DNA of 61,674 nucleotides, taken from Vitrella brassicaformis. Its lineage: Eukaryota > Sar > Vitrellaceae. The notes below the pieces were generated by a model, which ran no database searches, was not told the origin of the DNA, and saw only the letters and a list, made by a program, of their open reading frames with translations. Below are positions 1 through 10,716 of the stretch, piece by piece (positions within the stretch are counted from its first letter, which is position 1; each line of letters opens with the position of its first letter). The stretch lies in assembly GCA_001179505.1 (NCBI GenBank), contig CDMY01000385.1, forward strand, positions 391,182-452,855, given 5' to 3'. Both the position numbers and the translations under genes were made by a program.

Positions 1-26
1 GGGGGGGGGGGGGGGGGGGGGGGGGG
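1..26. repeat. Poly-G run at the window edge
   Basis: The window opens with 26 consecutive G residues. The only N gap in the window (47455-47754) is also flanked by C homopolymer, so this run may mark a contig edge or an assembly stop rather than a functional element. Confidence 0.9.
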
Positions 27-3000
27 TGGGTCACCCTTCTTCCACCCATCCATAACACATTGGGTGCCTGTTGTGCGTGGGTGTGTTGGTGCGTCCGTGG
101 TCTGGTGGTTGGTGTTGTGTGTGCGTGCCTGCCTTTGAACCGACTTTGTCGCTCGCTTCCTTGGCTGGGTGAGTGGAGGAGAGAGGCGGCCTCGATATAT
201 CGATGGCCATCTCGTCCACCCAACCGCCCGCAGCCACTACACTCACTGACCTTGTCATAAGCTTACCTCACCTTGCCTTGCCCTGCCTTGGGCTCTCTCT
301 CTCTATCATACCACACCATACCAGCGAGCGGCCCTCCTGATCGCTCTCTCTGCCTCTGCCTGTCGCTACGAGTGTGTGTGCGCATGTGTGTGGGGGCGTG
401 GTGGATTTTCAGTCTTAATACGACGGGGGGAAGCTGACCGAGCTGTGCTGTTGTGCTGTTGTGCTGGCTGCTGTGGTGCCTTGTCTGTCTGTCTGTCTGG
501 GGTCTTGTCTTCTGAGAGAGAATGAGAGGGCGGGTGCATGTCTGTCTGTCTGTCTGTGTGGTTGGCTGGTTGCTTGTTCACTCACTCCCCTGTTCGTTTG
601 TGCCGTGCCGTGCCGTTGGTTGCCTTGCCGTGATCATGCTATGCTCATGCAACGAGGGGTGCAAAGTGGTCCAGCCACCGAAAGCACCATCAAACCATGC
701 TGCTGCGATTGACTGGGGCCCTCTCTCCCTCACCCCACACACACCCACACCTTTTGTAAGATAGCCGAGTCACGTCACATACCTCTCCCACGCACAGGAC
801 ACAACACACCACACCACACGCACCCGTGCCGTGCCGTGCCGCCAGCTAGGATAGCCATCTGCCTTCTGTATGTGATTTGCTGTAAAAGGTGACTGACTTA
901 CCTACTGACCGACCGACCGGCTGGCCGTGTGCAGTGTCGATGGATGGATGGATAGATGGATGGATGAGACGTACCTAAATGCGATCGACGACGGGTGTCT
1001 GTCTGTCTGTCTGTCTCTGTTGTCATCTTCTGGCCAATATGCAAGTGAGCCGGTGGCGTCACGCGCCGCCCGCCCCACGCCGTGCTGTGCACCGAGGAGA
1101 GAGGGACAGACCAGACCAGACCGGCCAACGGTATTTTTGTCTTCTCTCCCACTCAGCCCTCGTGTCTTTGTCTCGTCTGTGTGCGCGTCTGTCCGTCTGG
1201 CTGGAGGGGTGTCTGGGGGGTTGAGGGAGGGGGTGAGGGAGGGAGAGGGAGAGCTGCATTTGGTCTTTTCTAACTAGCTCTCTATCGCTTTCGCCTGTGT
1301 GCTTTTCCCTGCCCTGCCCTGATTGGTTTGCGAGTCCTCTCTGGGGCGAGATGGATGGCATCGAGAGATAGCGATGGATGGGACAGAGTGTTTTCAAAGC
1401 GGCCGAGCCGGTGGGGAGCGCGGCGGGCCGGTGATTGAGGGCAGGAGCAGCAGAGAGGCGTTCTTCCTTGCTTGCTTTGTTTGTCTGTTGGATGGCGTGT
1501 TGGTCGGTTCGGTTGGTTGTTTGTATTTGGTGTTTGGTTTGGTGTGGCGGGGCGGAGCTTTCTTTTTTGGAGACCGTCGCCGCCGCGCTTTACGTACCTA
1601 CCGACTTCTGTTGGGTGGGGTTGAGGGAGGGGGAGAGCTGGCTGCTGAGTGAGTGGTCGATTGGTCGGTGCGAGTGTGCATCAACGGATTTTGCGTCCAT
1701 ACATCCATCCATACAAGCATACATACAAGCATCCACACAGACATCCGCACCACACCCATATATCAGAGATGCATACATACGCACTTACACACTGCACAGG
1801 GATGGGTGACCGGATGGGTGGGTTGATGGACGCCAGAGCATGGCACACGAGACATGCAGGGCCGGAGGGGCATTGTGGACGTGGCGGGGCGGGGCGTGGC
1901 TGTGGTGTGTGTCGGGGTTGGTTGGCTGAGTGTGTCGCCATTTAAACACATGTTCGTTCGTGCCTCATGATCACCATTTTGTCGCATTGGTTGCATTCAT
2001 TGGTTGGTTCGCTGATGGTTGGTTGGTTGATTGGTGTGCACAGGGAAGGAAGACCAGACAGACTTCCAGACACTGCAGACACGTACGTCGAAGAATCCAG
2101 TATTTTTCACCGTGCCCTCCCCCCATCCCCCCACGCCCTTCGTGGGTATAGACAGCAGACAGAGAGGAGAGAGGTATTGATTGCAGCATTGGTGGGTAAC
2201 TCAGGCATGCGTCCCTTCCTTCACTGGTCTGTTCTTTTTCGCTCGATTGTTTGCACCGCACCTCACCCATGAGAAGGCTCCGCGTTGTTTGCGTCATATG
2301 GGGCTTACGAGTGGGCAGGCATGGCACACACAGCGGCATAGCACTCATCTTTTTCCCTCATCCAGTCCGAACACACCCACTCTCTCTCCCCTCCCACTTG
2401 CGCACCGATCGAAGGGCGCACACGACCCTCTGTACGACTCGACTGTGTGTACTTGAGTGCGCGCCTTCCCTCGCGTTTTTCAACCCGTCGATTGATTGAC
2501 CCTTGGGAGAGCACCTCTATGCATCAGATTCTTGATGATTCTTCCTAATTAAGCCGACCGGGCTTGCTGCAGATGCTGTGGTGGACTGGGGGAAGGAGGG
2601 GGTGAGGGTGTCATGTCTGGGGGGCAGGGGAGGGGAGGTGCGTGTGTGGATGCATTTGCACTATTCGGTCTCCTCTTCATTCATTCTTGACTTGTCGTGT
2701 CTCCACTAACTTGGCGTGCTGATGCTGGTGGTGCTGATTGCTGCTTGTGCTGTGTCGATAAGCCATCCCTTCCTTCCTACCCCTTGCCTGATGACCTTGC
2801 CCAATTGCTTGCTTTGCTTGCTCAGTGTGCTATGCTGTGCTGTGGTGTGGTCTCGTGCTCAGTGATGATTGTGTGGTGTGAGGTACATGATGTATGTGAC
2901 GTGCTGCGCCCCTAGTCGAATGGATGGATGGATGGATGGGTGGCTGGCATGCGTGGTTCATGACAGGGAGAGTGACTGAGGGTTGTTAAGGGGGTGTGGG

Positions 3001-3596
3001 GGGTTCCATGCAGGATGTGTCCACCTACCTGCCTCGCCCTGCCTGCCTACCTGCATTTTTGAAGCTCACAGCAGCACAGCACAGCACAGCAGGTCGGCAT
3101 TCGCGAGTGGTACATACCTACCTTTTCCTGCACCTTACAATACAATCTCACACATGATGCCATATTTAGATTCTAACAACAATGACATTATGCCAGAGAA
3201 GAGAAGAGGCTAAGATGGGATGCGTGCCCCCTTGCCGTGACACATGCACACGCACCTGCTCTCGCTGATGCTGCCTTCATCCTTCGTCCATCCACTCACT
3301 GACTCACTCATCCAGCCGTGAATCGATTTGACGACTGCTGGCCGGTCGGCCGGCCGCCACTCTGCTCGTACTCTCACTCTGACATGGCGACTGACTCTTG
3401 CAGGAGTGTGCCTGTGACCGACTGACTTGACTGGCTGACTGACGCGAGGGGATGGATGGATGGATGGTGAAGAAAGACCGATCATCATGATGTGCGATGT
3501 GCATCGTGCCAGACTGACTTCCATGTGTGTGAACATGCGTGACGCCGATTGAGCTGTAATTATATTCTTGTTATACTGACAGCACACACACGCCGT
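27..3596. other. Non-coding, short-repeat-rich region
   Basis: I see no convincing gene in about 3.6 kb. The DNA is dominated by short tandem words (TGTC/CTGT, ATGG/CATC, TTGG, CACA) and C/T-rich tracts. Open frames here are short, repetitive in composition (runs of C-L-S-V or H-P-S-I) and occur in several frames at once, which is what such repeats produce. It may contain the 3' UTR of a gene outside the window. Confidence 0.6.
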
Positions 3597-4133
3597 TCAT
3601 TGTCTTCTCCGCAGCTCCCTGCCCGCAGTCCCATCAGCCACCTGTCTGCCCTCCTCGCCACCCACACTCCTGAGTGTCCTATCCCCACCACCCTCACACA
3701 TGCTTGTCTTGCTGCGGCCACGTGTGGCCCACTTGCTGTGACACAGGAGCACCACTCCCGTGAGCATCAGTCCAGCCCCTCCCCACCAGGGCAGAGGCAG
3801 CCTCTCGCCAAACACCACACTCCCCGCACACCCGCTCAGCACAAAGCTCAAGGCGAAGTTGAGCGTCGTTGCCGAAGTCACCGTCATCTCCTTCATCGCG
3901 TCAACATATAGTTTCAGCATCACGGCATTCGACAACAGCCCCAGGGCCAGGCACACCGCCCTCAGATGCCACACCAGAGAGGCCAGAAGAGCGTCACTGA
4001 GTAGCGGCAGGCGGCGGGATAGATCTGCGAGTAGGCTGTCATCGCTCCAGTCGAACGCCATCTTCAGCAGGCAGGATGCTGCAGCGCCACACAGGGAGCT
4101 CTTCACTGATTTCAGAGGCAGTCGCATCCCCAT
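3597..4133 (-). CDS. TMEM42-like small multispanning membrane protein (DMT/EamA superfamily)
   Basis: Single-exon CDS of 178 aa, close to the length of animal TMEM42 (about 160 aa). I chose the ATG at 4133 because it lies in an ACCATGG context and begins the hydrophobic protein; the frame is open further upstream but that part is not membrane-like. Four hydrophobic segments can be seen. The most family-like part is the segment SNAVMLKLYVDAMKEM, then an A-T-T-L-N-F helix, VVFGERLP, and a final helix ending VVLLCHS. This resembles the NALMWTLFVKAL...NF...LFGE pattern of TMEM42 and EamA half-transporters. Transport substrate is unknown. It is divergent from the homing endonuclease gene, with 212 bp between the start codons. 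The last 40 residues are polar and possibly disordered. Confidence 0.72.
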   Translation of the reverse strand: MGMRLPLKSVKSSLCGAAASCLLKMAFDWSDDSLLADLSRRLPLLSDALLASLVWHLRAVCLALGLLSNAVMLKLYVDAMKEMTVTSATTLNFALSFVLSGCAGSVVFGERLPLPWWGGAGLMLTGVVLLCHSKWATRGRSKTSMCEGGGDRTLRSVGGEEGRQVADGTAGRELRRRQ

Positions 4134-4200
4134 GGTGACTTTCAGAGCGATACCGAGAGATTTACCGATGGATGATAAGATGCTGGCAGCTGTGGCATCG

Positions 4201-4240
4201 CACCGCCTTTTCGCTTCCTGTCCACTGCCGCCCTGAAGCC
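4201..4240 (+). repeat. Diverged copy of the presequence segment at 4443-4482
   Basis: Positions 4201-4240 match 4443-4482 at 32 of 40 bases. The second copy encodes the PFRFLSTVAAK part of the endonuclease presequence. The first copy, translated in its matching frame, gives PFRFLSTAALK but lies upstream of the chosen start and out of frame with it. Confidence 0.7.
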
Positions 4241-4345
4241 GCCCCGGCATCGCTCTGCATCTCAGCGCTTGCTCAGCGCCCCTTCCTTTGCGTCCATTCC
4301 CGTCACCAAGCCGCGTCCCCGTCATCAAGCCGCTCCTTCGCCACC

Positions 4346-5454
4346 ATGCATCTGGCGATGATGATGCGACGCATCTCCAGCAGCTTCGCAGCCGCTTGTC
4401 ACTATGGCCGTACATCAGCACCATCTCCATTCCGCATCTCAGCACCGCCCTTCCGCTTCCTGTCCACAGTCGCTGCCAAGCCTCTCCTCCGCCATCGTGA
4501 GGCTGCTGGATGCCTGTCGCTGGTCAATCAAGACAGGCGACCCCTGACGACCCCTCAAATCGCCGGCCTCATCGATGGAGAGGGATGCTTTTGGCTGTAC
4601 AGGGGCGTCTACCCAAGGTTCAGCCTTCTAGAGCATCTGCAACAGTCCCTGGGTGTTGGCAACCTCTACTCGCATATGGGTGCCAACCTTATTGCCTACG
4701 AGATTCAACTGAAAGAGCAGTGTCGTCGGCTGGTTGAGGTGTGTGACGCCTTCCCGCCACTGACGGTGAAGGGCCACGACTACGCCAAATGGAGGGAGGT
4801 CGTTCTCCGCCAGCACAAGAAAGGGGTGGCTGCAAGTCGCCACGAGTGCCTTGGCATTGCTGAGGAGATGAATCGTGGCCGCCCACATGGTGCTTCGACT
4901 GGCCTGGAGCTCTTCCATGACAGCAGCAGCATCAGGGAAGACGAGCTTCTGCAGTGGCTGTCGGGCTTCATCACAGGAGAGGGCTTCCAGTGCCGCAAAC
5001 TTTTGTGAGATTTGAAATCGAGCAACATCCAGCAAGCGCAAGACTGATGTGCTTCATTCGCGACTTCTTCGATGTCGGCCATGTGTACCGAAAGAAAAAC
5101 GCCACGGCTTGGAACGTCTTCAAGCGAGATGACGAGAGGAGGCTGATCTCCCTCTTGTCCGACTGGCCCCCCTTTGGCTGCAAGCTGATCGACTTCATTC
5201 GCTGGCGCAGCTTCATTGAAGACAGTGACGAAGCCAGAAAGATGCACGGCAGCAGGTGGAAACATCACTTCGATTGGCAGCCGTACGACCCAGCTGAGTC
5301 CCACCTTGCCTGGTACACGTGCAAGTATACCCACTTTCGATCAGATGTGCAGAGAGACAAACTCAGGCAATACCTGGCGGAGGGGCGGAAGCGAATCAGA
5401 GAGGAACGCAAGAGAGAGATGCATGGTGCGGATGGACCACAGGGCACTGAGTGA
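4346..5454 (+). CDS. Nuclear LAGLIDADG homing endonuclease-like protein with mitochondrial-type presequence; one frameshift
   Basis: The start is the ATG at 4346 in a GCCACCATG context. The first 220 codons run to a TGA at 5006-5008. The rest of the protein continues in another frame from about 5000 to the stop at 5452-5454 (about 369 aa if one base is missing in the T run at 5001-5004). Residues 73-80 carry AGLIDGEG and residues 205-213 carry LSGFITGEG: two LAGLIDADG helices, each with the acidic residue before the final G. Each is followed by family-like blocks, F-P-x-L..K..DYAKWREVV in the first domain and FEIEQ...FFDVGHVYRKK...W.VFKRDD in the second. Residues 1-55 are rich in R, S and A, lack acidic residues until E52, and contain RFLSTVAA, typical of a mitochondrial targeting peptide. 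It could act on organelle DNA or as a maturase. The frameshift may be a sequencing error or early decay. Confidence 0.75.
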
Positions 5455-6359
5455 TGTATACGTGCGTGTAATGCTGGTCGACCAAAACACACTTCCACGA
5501 GACAGATTGCTTTCAGTCATCTCATACTTATATCCGCACGCTCCTCTGCTCTCACCATCTGTTTCTTTCACATTCGGTCAAGCTGGTGTCCGATTTCATC
5601 CAATGCATTTGGCATCCATCACTTCATCAGACAAGCAACAGCCATCACGAGCAAGGCTCGTTTTGCGAACAGGTGCGTGTTGACAAAGGCGGCGCAGGGA
5701 GCCTAACGTCCATGACCATGCTTTCCCTGGTCCACAAGCAAGCACGTCATCCCGCTTTGGACCCCACTTCTTTCTCAACTACGCACTCTGCCCGTCTGTC
5801 TGGCTTTCTACCCTCCTCCCAGGCTGGTGCGCACCTCATCGCGCCACGTCAGCGAGGGGGAGTCATCAAACCACCACAGAATCCTTCCCATTCCCGCAGG
5901 CACTCACACACACACACACACACACACACACATGAAGATGGACATAGATACCCGACACACAACACAACACAGCAACGAAGCCAGTCGTAGCACCACACAA
6001 CAAAAATACGCAGGGCGGAATGCACGACACATCTCTGTTGTCCCTCTCTGCTGGCTGCAGCTTCAAGGCAGTCGGACACTCACGCACCGCACACCGAGAT
6101 AGAAAGATGGACCAAAGCAGCAGGCACGCACACTCACCTCCCTCATGTAATCATGTAGCCATGCATTCCTCCCTCATCAGCAACACAGGCAGGCACGTCC
6201 ACATCCATACGTGACACACACGTCATCATACATCCACACACACACACACACACACACAAGGTCAACACACATCAGCCAGTCACTTAACCAACCATGCGAG
6301 CCGATGCCGGCTGCCTCTCTGCAATGCAATCGATGAGAGGCCGGCAAAGACGGCAGCCG
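5455..6359. other. Convergent intergenic region with CA repeats
   Basis: This lies between the endonuclease stop and the stop of the large minus-strand gene. It holds (CA)n tracts at about 5906-5931 and 6234-6258 and no supported gene. It presumably contains both 3' UTRs. Confidence 0.6.
5906..5931 (+). repeat. (CA)n microsatellite
   Basis: Thirteen or so CA units in the convergent intergenic region. A second tract of about twelve units lies at 6234-6258. Confidence 0.9.
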
Positions 6360-9300
6360 CTACCTCGGCCCAAAGTAGAAGTCCATCAGGTCGTCCTCAT
6401 CATAGTCCTCCTCGTCCAGCTCGTCCTCCCACGACCCCCCACTCGCCCCATCGCCGCCTATCATGTCGTCATCGTCAACCCCCGCGTCAGACACGCCGCC
6501 ATACGGGTACGGCGCGCCATACGGGTACGCTGACCAGCCGGTACCGTACATTGACATTGGTGGTATCCCCACCTCACCGGCGTACATTGCCCATGGCGGC
6601 GGATCAATCCCGCGCTCACCAGGCGCTCGCGGGAGGCTGCTCTCGAAGGCAATCGCCGCTTCGTGTGCCAGCCCCAGCTCACGGGTGAGGTACATCCTGA
6701 TGGCCGAGACCACACCCGTGTGTGCCATTTGCTGTGCAGCAGCAGCAACAGCAGCAGGGGTCAGCTTAGGCGGCTCCTGGGTCTTGCCGTGCTGGGCGAT
6801 GTGGTAGAGAGTCGTACCCTCCCGGATGGCGAAGAGATGGCCGAGCGGGAGTGAGAATGACGCCACGTGGCAAAAGGGAGAGGCATCCAACCGGAAATCT
6901 GAAGAATTATGCACACCAGAATGAATGAGCAGGTGAACGCTGGCATGAGCGTTTCTTTTGTGTGAGTCAGTCACCTTGGTGCGAGCCTGGGAACAAGCCA
7001 GCGTCCTTGTACTCGCCCTGGCTGGAAGCCAGGAGATCCACATACGCCAGCAGGCGGCCCTTCGACTTGCCCTGCGTCAATACAGCCACAGAAGAGGCGC
7101 GGTGCAAACGCATCCATGCATGTTTGACTCTGCTTGCGCCGGCGACCTACCAGCCCTGTGAGAGGGTCTTGGTCGCCCTTGGCCTCAGACTGAGGCCGCT
7201 GCGGCTGCTGCTGCGGGTCGGGCGCAGGGGTGTCCGTGGGGTTGCCATCGTCATCATATTTCATGCTGCAGGACTTCTCATGCTCGCGACTCATCAAGCC
7301 ACCACGCTGCAGTCGCCACGGATACACAAACCACGGCTCACATGTGGCGCCTCACAAACTACCACCTCCCCGTCCAGCTTCCATACATCCTCACTACTCA
7401 CCGCGATGGCCTCCAGCGAGACGGGGATGTGCCGGATAGCTGAAGGCATATAGTCGTTTAGCAGCGAATAGCTGAAACAGGGAAGAACCCCGCTACGCAG
7501 CAGCAGCCAAGGCTCCCGCGCGCCCCGACAAAGCAGGTTCTCTCTCTCTATCCTGAGTGCCGACCGCTCGGCAGCCGACGCCGCGGGACCGACGCGAAGC
7601 TCCGGGAAGAAATACACGCGGCTGTGGCTCATCTGGAAGGGATGGAAGACGCCATCATATCGCCACTTGCACTCCTTCGGTGGACGCGAGAAGCCGTTCC
7701 ACAAGGTGGGGAACCCGGCGAGGGCCAGCGAGTGGGCTGAGTGGCCCACCCACAGGCCGAATGACGGAGAGGGTTGCAATGAAGGTACGGGGCGACGATT
7801 CGGAGGTCCGAAGCCCGGAGGCCCCAAAAAGCCGGGCGGCAGGCCTCCGACGCCAGGGAAAGTGGGAGGCGGGCTGTGGGGGCCGTCGTCATGGCGAGTG
7901 GCCTGGGAAGCCGGGCCGACGGCCTCTGGCGTCATTCGCACCTCCGTGCCGAGTCTGCTGTCCAGCCGCACCTCAGTGCCGCTCATGTAGTGCACCACGC
8001 GGAACCGGAGCACTTCCTGCCGGCGCCAGGCGATGGTATCATCGCCACAGCCGACCTTGGGAGCAATCATGCCCGCAATGCTCTTGGGGGGCCGCGACCG
8101 AGAGAGCGCGACAACGGTGTCCCCACGGCGTGGGTCACGCTCGAGCAACCCTGGAATCGAAACAGACGTACCAGAGGCCACAGATACATTCAGAGGGCAT
8201 TGGATCCCTCTGCCGGAGAAATGCTATCTCACCTGGTATGTTCGGGGAGTATTCTGGATATCTGTCCGCCGTGTACGCACCTCCTAATTCGGTCTCCGTG
8301 GCACGCGCGATCATTCTCACGTTGGTGAGGGTCGCCCCCAATCTCTCGGATAGGCGCAGCAGCACGCCGACGAATGGCGACCCTGCGCTCACGAAGAAGG
8401 ACACCTCAGGATGCCAGAAGGGGACGTTGCTCCCAATCTCCTCATCGGCGACCTTCGTGGGCGGCGGCTCCTTGGTGGGGTCAACCACTGATGTGGTCAG
8501 CCGCTTGCCGTCCGGTGTGAAGGTCTCCAGCCAGATGGCTGTCGGCAAGGGGTCGGGCGGCTCGCGATGGTCATGCGCCTGAATGGCAAGGGAGGGCATC
8601 GACGCCTGACTTGGCGGGGGCGGGGTGGGGACCCACGCCTGTGCGGGAGAGGTTCGTGAAGCCCTTCGTCTCTGCCTGCCTCTCCCTCGACCCCTCCCCC
8701 GCGAAGGAGGGGCAGAGGACGGAGCGGCTGCTGCTGCTGCTGCTGGTGGAGGTGGGTGGCCCTTCTGGATGAGTTTGGGCGGCGGGGGAGGTGGGGGAAG
8801 TGGGATCCACTGGGGCTTCCTCCAGGGTTGAGTGAACCGAACCAGCACGACACTGCCGTCCACGCCAGCTTTCGTCGGGACCAGCAGCGCCGCGGGGGAC
8901 AGCCTCTCGAATGAAGAGCCATCAAAGATTACCACCTCACCCTTGATTGCATCCACAGGCTCGTCCGGTCGCTGACGACTGACACCCTCGCGGGCTGCGC
9001 GGCGTGCCTCGTACAGCGCGCGGTCCGCCTCGTATGCGGCGCCGACGTCGAGCGGCGGCACCGGGCCCTCACCCCCTCGTGCAGCGCCCTCATTTAAAGG
9101 AGGACTCTTCTTCGGAAGGCGCGCCGCATGCGAGTTGCAGAAGAACGCCCTGGAGACCACACAGACACGAACAGCAAGGATTGAGTACTCTTTCCGTGCT
9201 GGTCGGTGTCTGTGTGTCTTGACATACATACCTGCCGTGTGCCACGAACATAGTGGTGGGGAAGAAGGACAGTCTGCCACAGGGCTTCCACTCGTCCGTA

Positions 9301-10286
9301 TGGGCGTCGTAGCGCGAGACGAAAGCCTCTGGCGCCTGGACGTTGAAGGCAGAGACGCAGTAGAGGCAGCCGTGGAGGACGAAGCCATTGCCCTCCTCAC
9401 GCACCCTCGGGGGCATTCCCTCAGACATCCTGCCTGGCAAAGGGCCTGCACACAAGACAACACATGCAGTGACTGACTCACAGACATCGACCCGCCAGAT
9501 AGATCTTGCCTCACGTGATGGTGTCGGCTGTGGCGTGAATGAAGGAAGCAGCCGCACACGCGTCTTCTTGACCCTTTGCTCCGTCTCACGATCGGCCACC
9601 GAGAAGTGCTTCCTGTGCCACTCCGCGAAGAGGGATGACAGGCCCTTCGGCAGGTCACCCCAGCACCGCTCCGACGGGGTGCCCAGGAAGAGGACACTTG
9701 TGCCGCTGTCCCAGAAGAAGTCGCGCAGGCTGCCCGCACACCACTGCTCCGCCGCGGTGAGCAGGAGGGAGGGGAGGAGGGCGGATGGGGGAGGGGCGGA
9801 GGGCTCGTCCATGAGTGGCTGCAGGCCGCACCCCTTGGCAGTGTTGACGAGCCACCTCTCGACACCGTCCCACACGCCCTTGGCTGCCTCGCCATCAGCT
9901 CCCTGCAACGCAGATAGCACGCGGACCAGGAAGCCGAACCCCAGTGCCGATGACGCCTCGTGGACGACGGCACACGTCACGCCGCCGACTTGGATGAAGG
10001 CATTCGAGCTGGATCCGTGCATTCGGCCCTCGTAAGCTGTGAGGATGTGGTCGAGAGGGGAGCCTCTGAAGAGCTGGAAGGTGGCTGCCGGAATGGCGAC
10101 GTGGACGCCACGGGGAGAAGCAGATCCGTCGATAGGCGCCTCCTGCTCCATGAAGAAGACATTGACAGATCCGTCATCGCCGACGAAGGGTCCCTCGATG
10201 TCGCATGAGCTGGCTAAGTGGAACTCCTCTCGGAACGAGGGGTCGAGGGGTGAAGCAGATGACGACGCTGCTGCTGCCGCTGCCAT
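6360..10286 (-). CDS. Large uncharacterised protein, ~1178 aa, 7 exons
   Basis: Spliced model, complement of 6360-6898, 6975-7071, 7151-7306, 7342-8150, 8233-9149, 9232-9445 and 9482-10286. All phases agree and the total is 1179 codons. A longer first intron (9446-9514) is equally frame-compatible. I do not recognise a domain. What can be seen: an A/S-rich start; a globular-looking first exon (about 260 aa); a P-rich and G/R-rich low-complexity stretch with an RGRGRGRGR run in exon 3; a glycine/proline-rich segment (GFLGPPGFGPP) in exon 4; a C-terminal YPYGAPYPYGG motif and a very acidic tail (EDELDEEDYDEDD). The protein has no obvious signal peptide or membrane segment. It is followed head-to-tail by another large low-complexity gene. 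The intron at 7307-7341 is only 35 nt. Confidence 0.7.
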
Positions 10287-10716
10287 ACTGAAACTTCTTT
10301 AGCCTCTCTTTTTTGCGAGGTCGTGTTTGGCCAATTTGGCTGGGAGGTTGACATCAGTGCCGGGTGGTGAGTTAAGGAAGGAGAAAATGCGTTCCTCGCC
10401 ACCTTTACCTGATGCATGTTTGCGCCGAATAGGTTTGCGCCATGCATACGTCGTCGAGGCATTCATTATTCAACTGTGGTACACACACAGTCCGACCGGC
10501 TGTGTCTGAGTCTATTCACTGGTACATCGGTACAACAGAAAGACGTTCTCTACCACTGCCACACCACTGTAGCTTTCTTGATGGGCGAATTCTAGAGGTA
10601 GCTTTCTCGGCTTCACCTCCCTCTCTGACAGCCAGCCAGATAGCCTTGCTCTCAGGCACTTACTTAGGCAGGCAACCACCCACCCACACCCACACCCACC
10701 ATCACGAACATTCCCA
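10287..10716. other. Intergenic spacer between two minus-strand genes
   Basis: It holds the 5' flank of the 6.4-10.3 kb gene, including TTTTGCGAGG at 10311-10320, and the 3' flank of the next gene, including a short CACCCA run near 10680-10700. No gene is seen. Confidence 0.55.

Noticed and set aside
927-1652. Open frames of ~110-125 codons in the first 3.6 kb
   Set aside because: Translations are repeat-derived (C-L-S-V, D-G-W-M-D) and no splice partner with protein-like content was found.
4172-4345. Earlier start for the homing endonuclease at 4172
   Set aside because: The extra 58 residues are not leader-like overall, and the ATG at 4346 has a much better initiation context; the presequence-like motif in that stretch is in a different frame.
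7557-8582. 341-codon open frame on + inside the minus-strand gene
   Set aside because: It is antisense to exons 4-5 of a phase-consistent spliced gene and has the R/G/P-rich composition expected of a GC-rich shadow frame.
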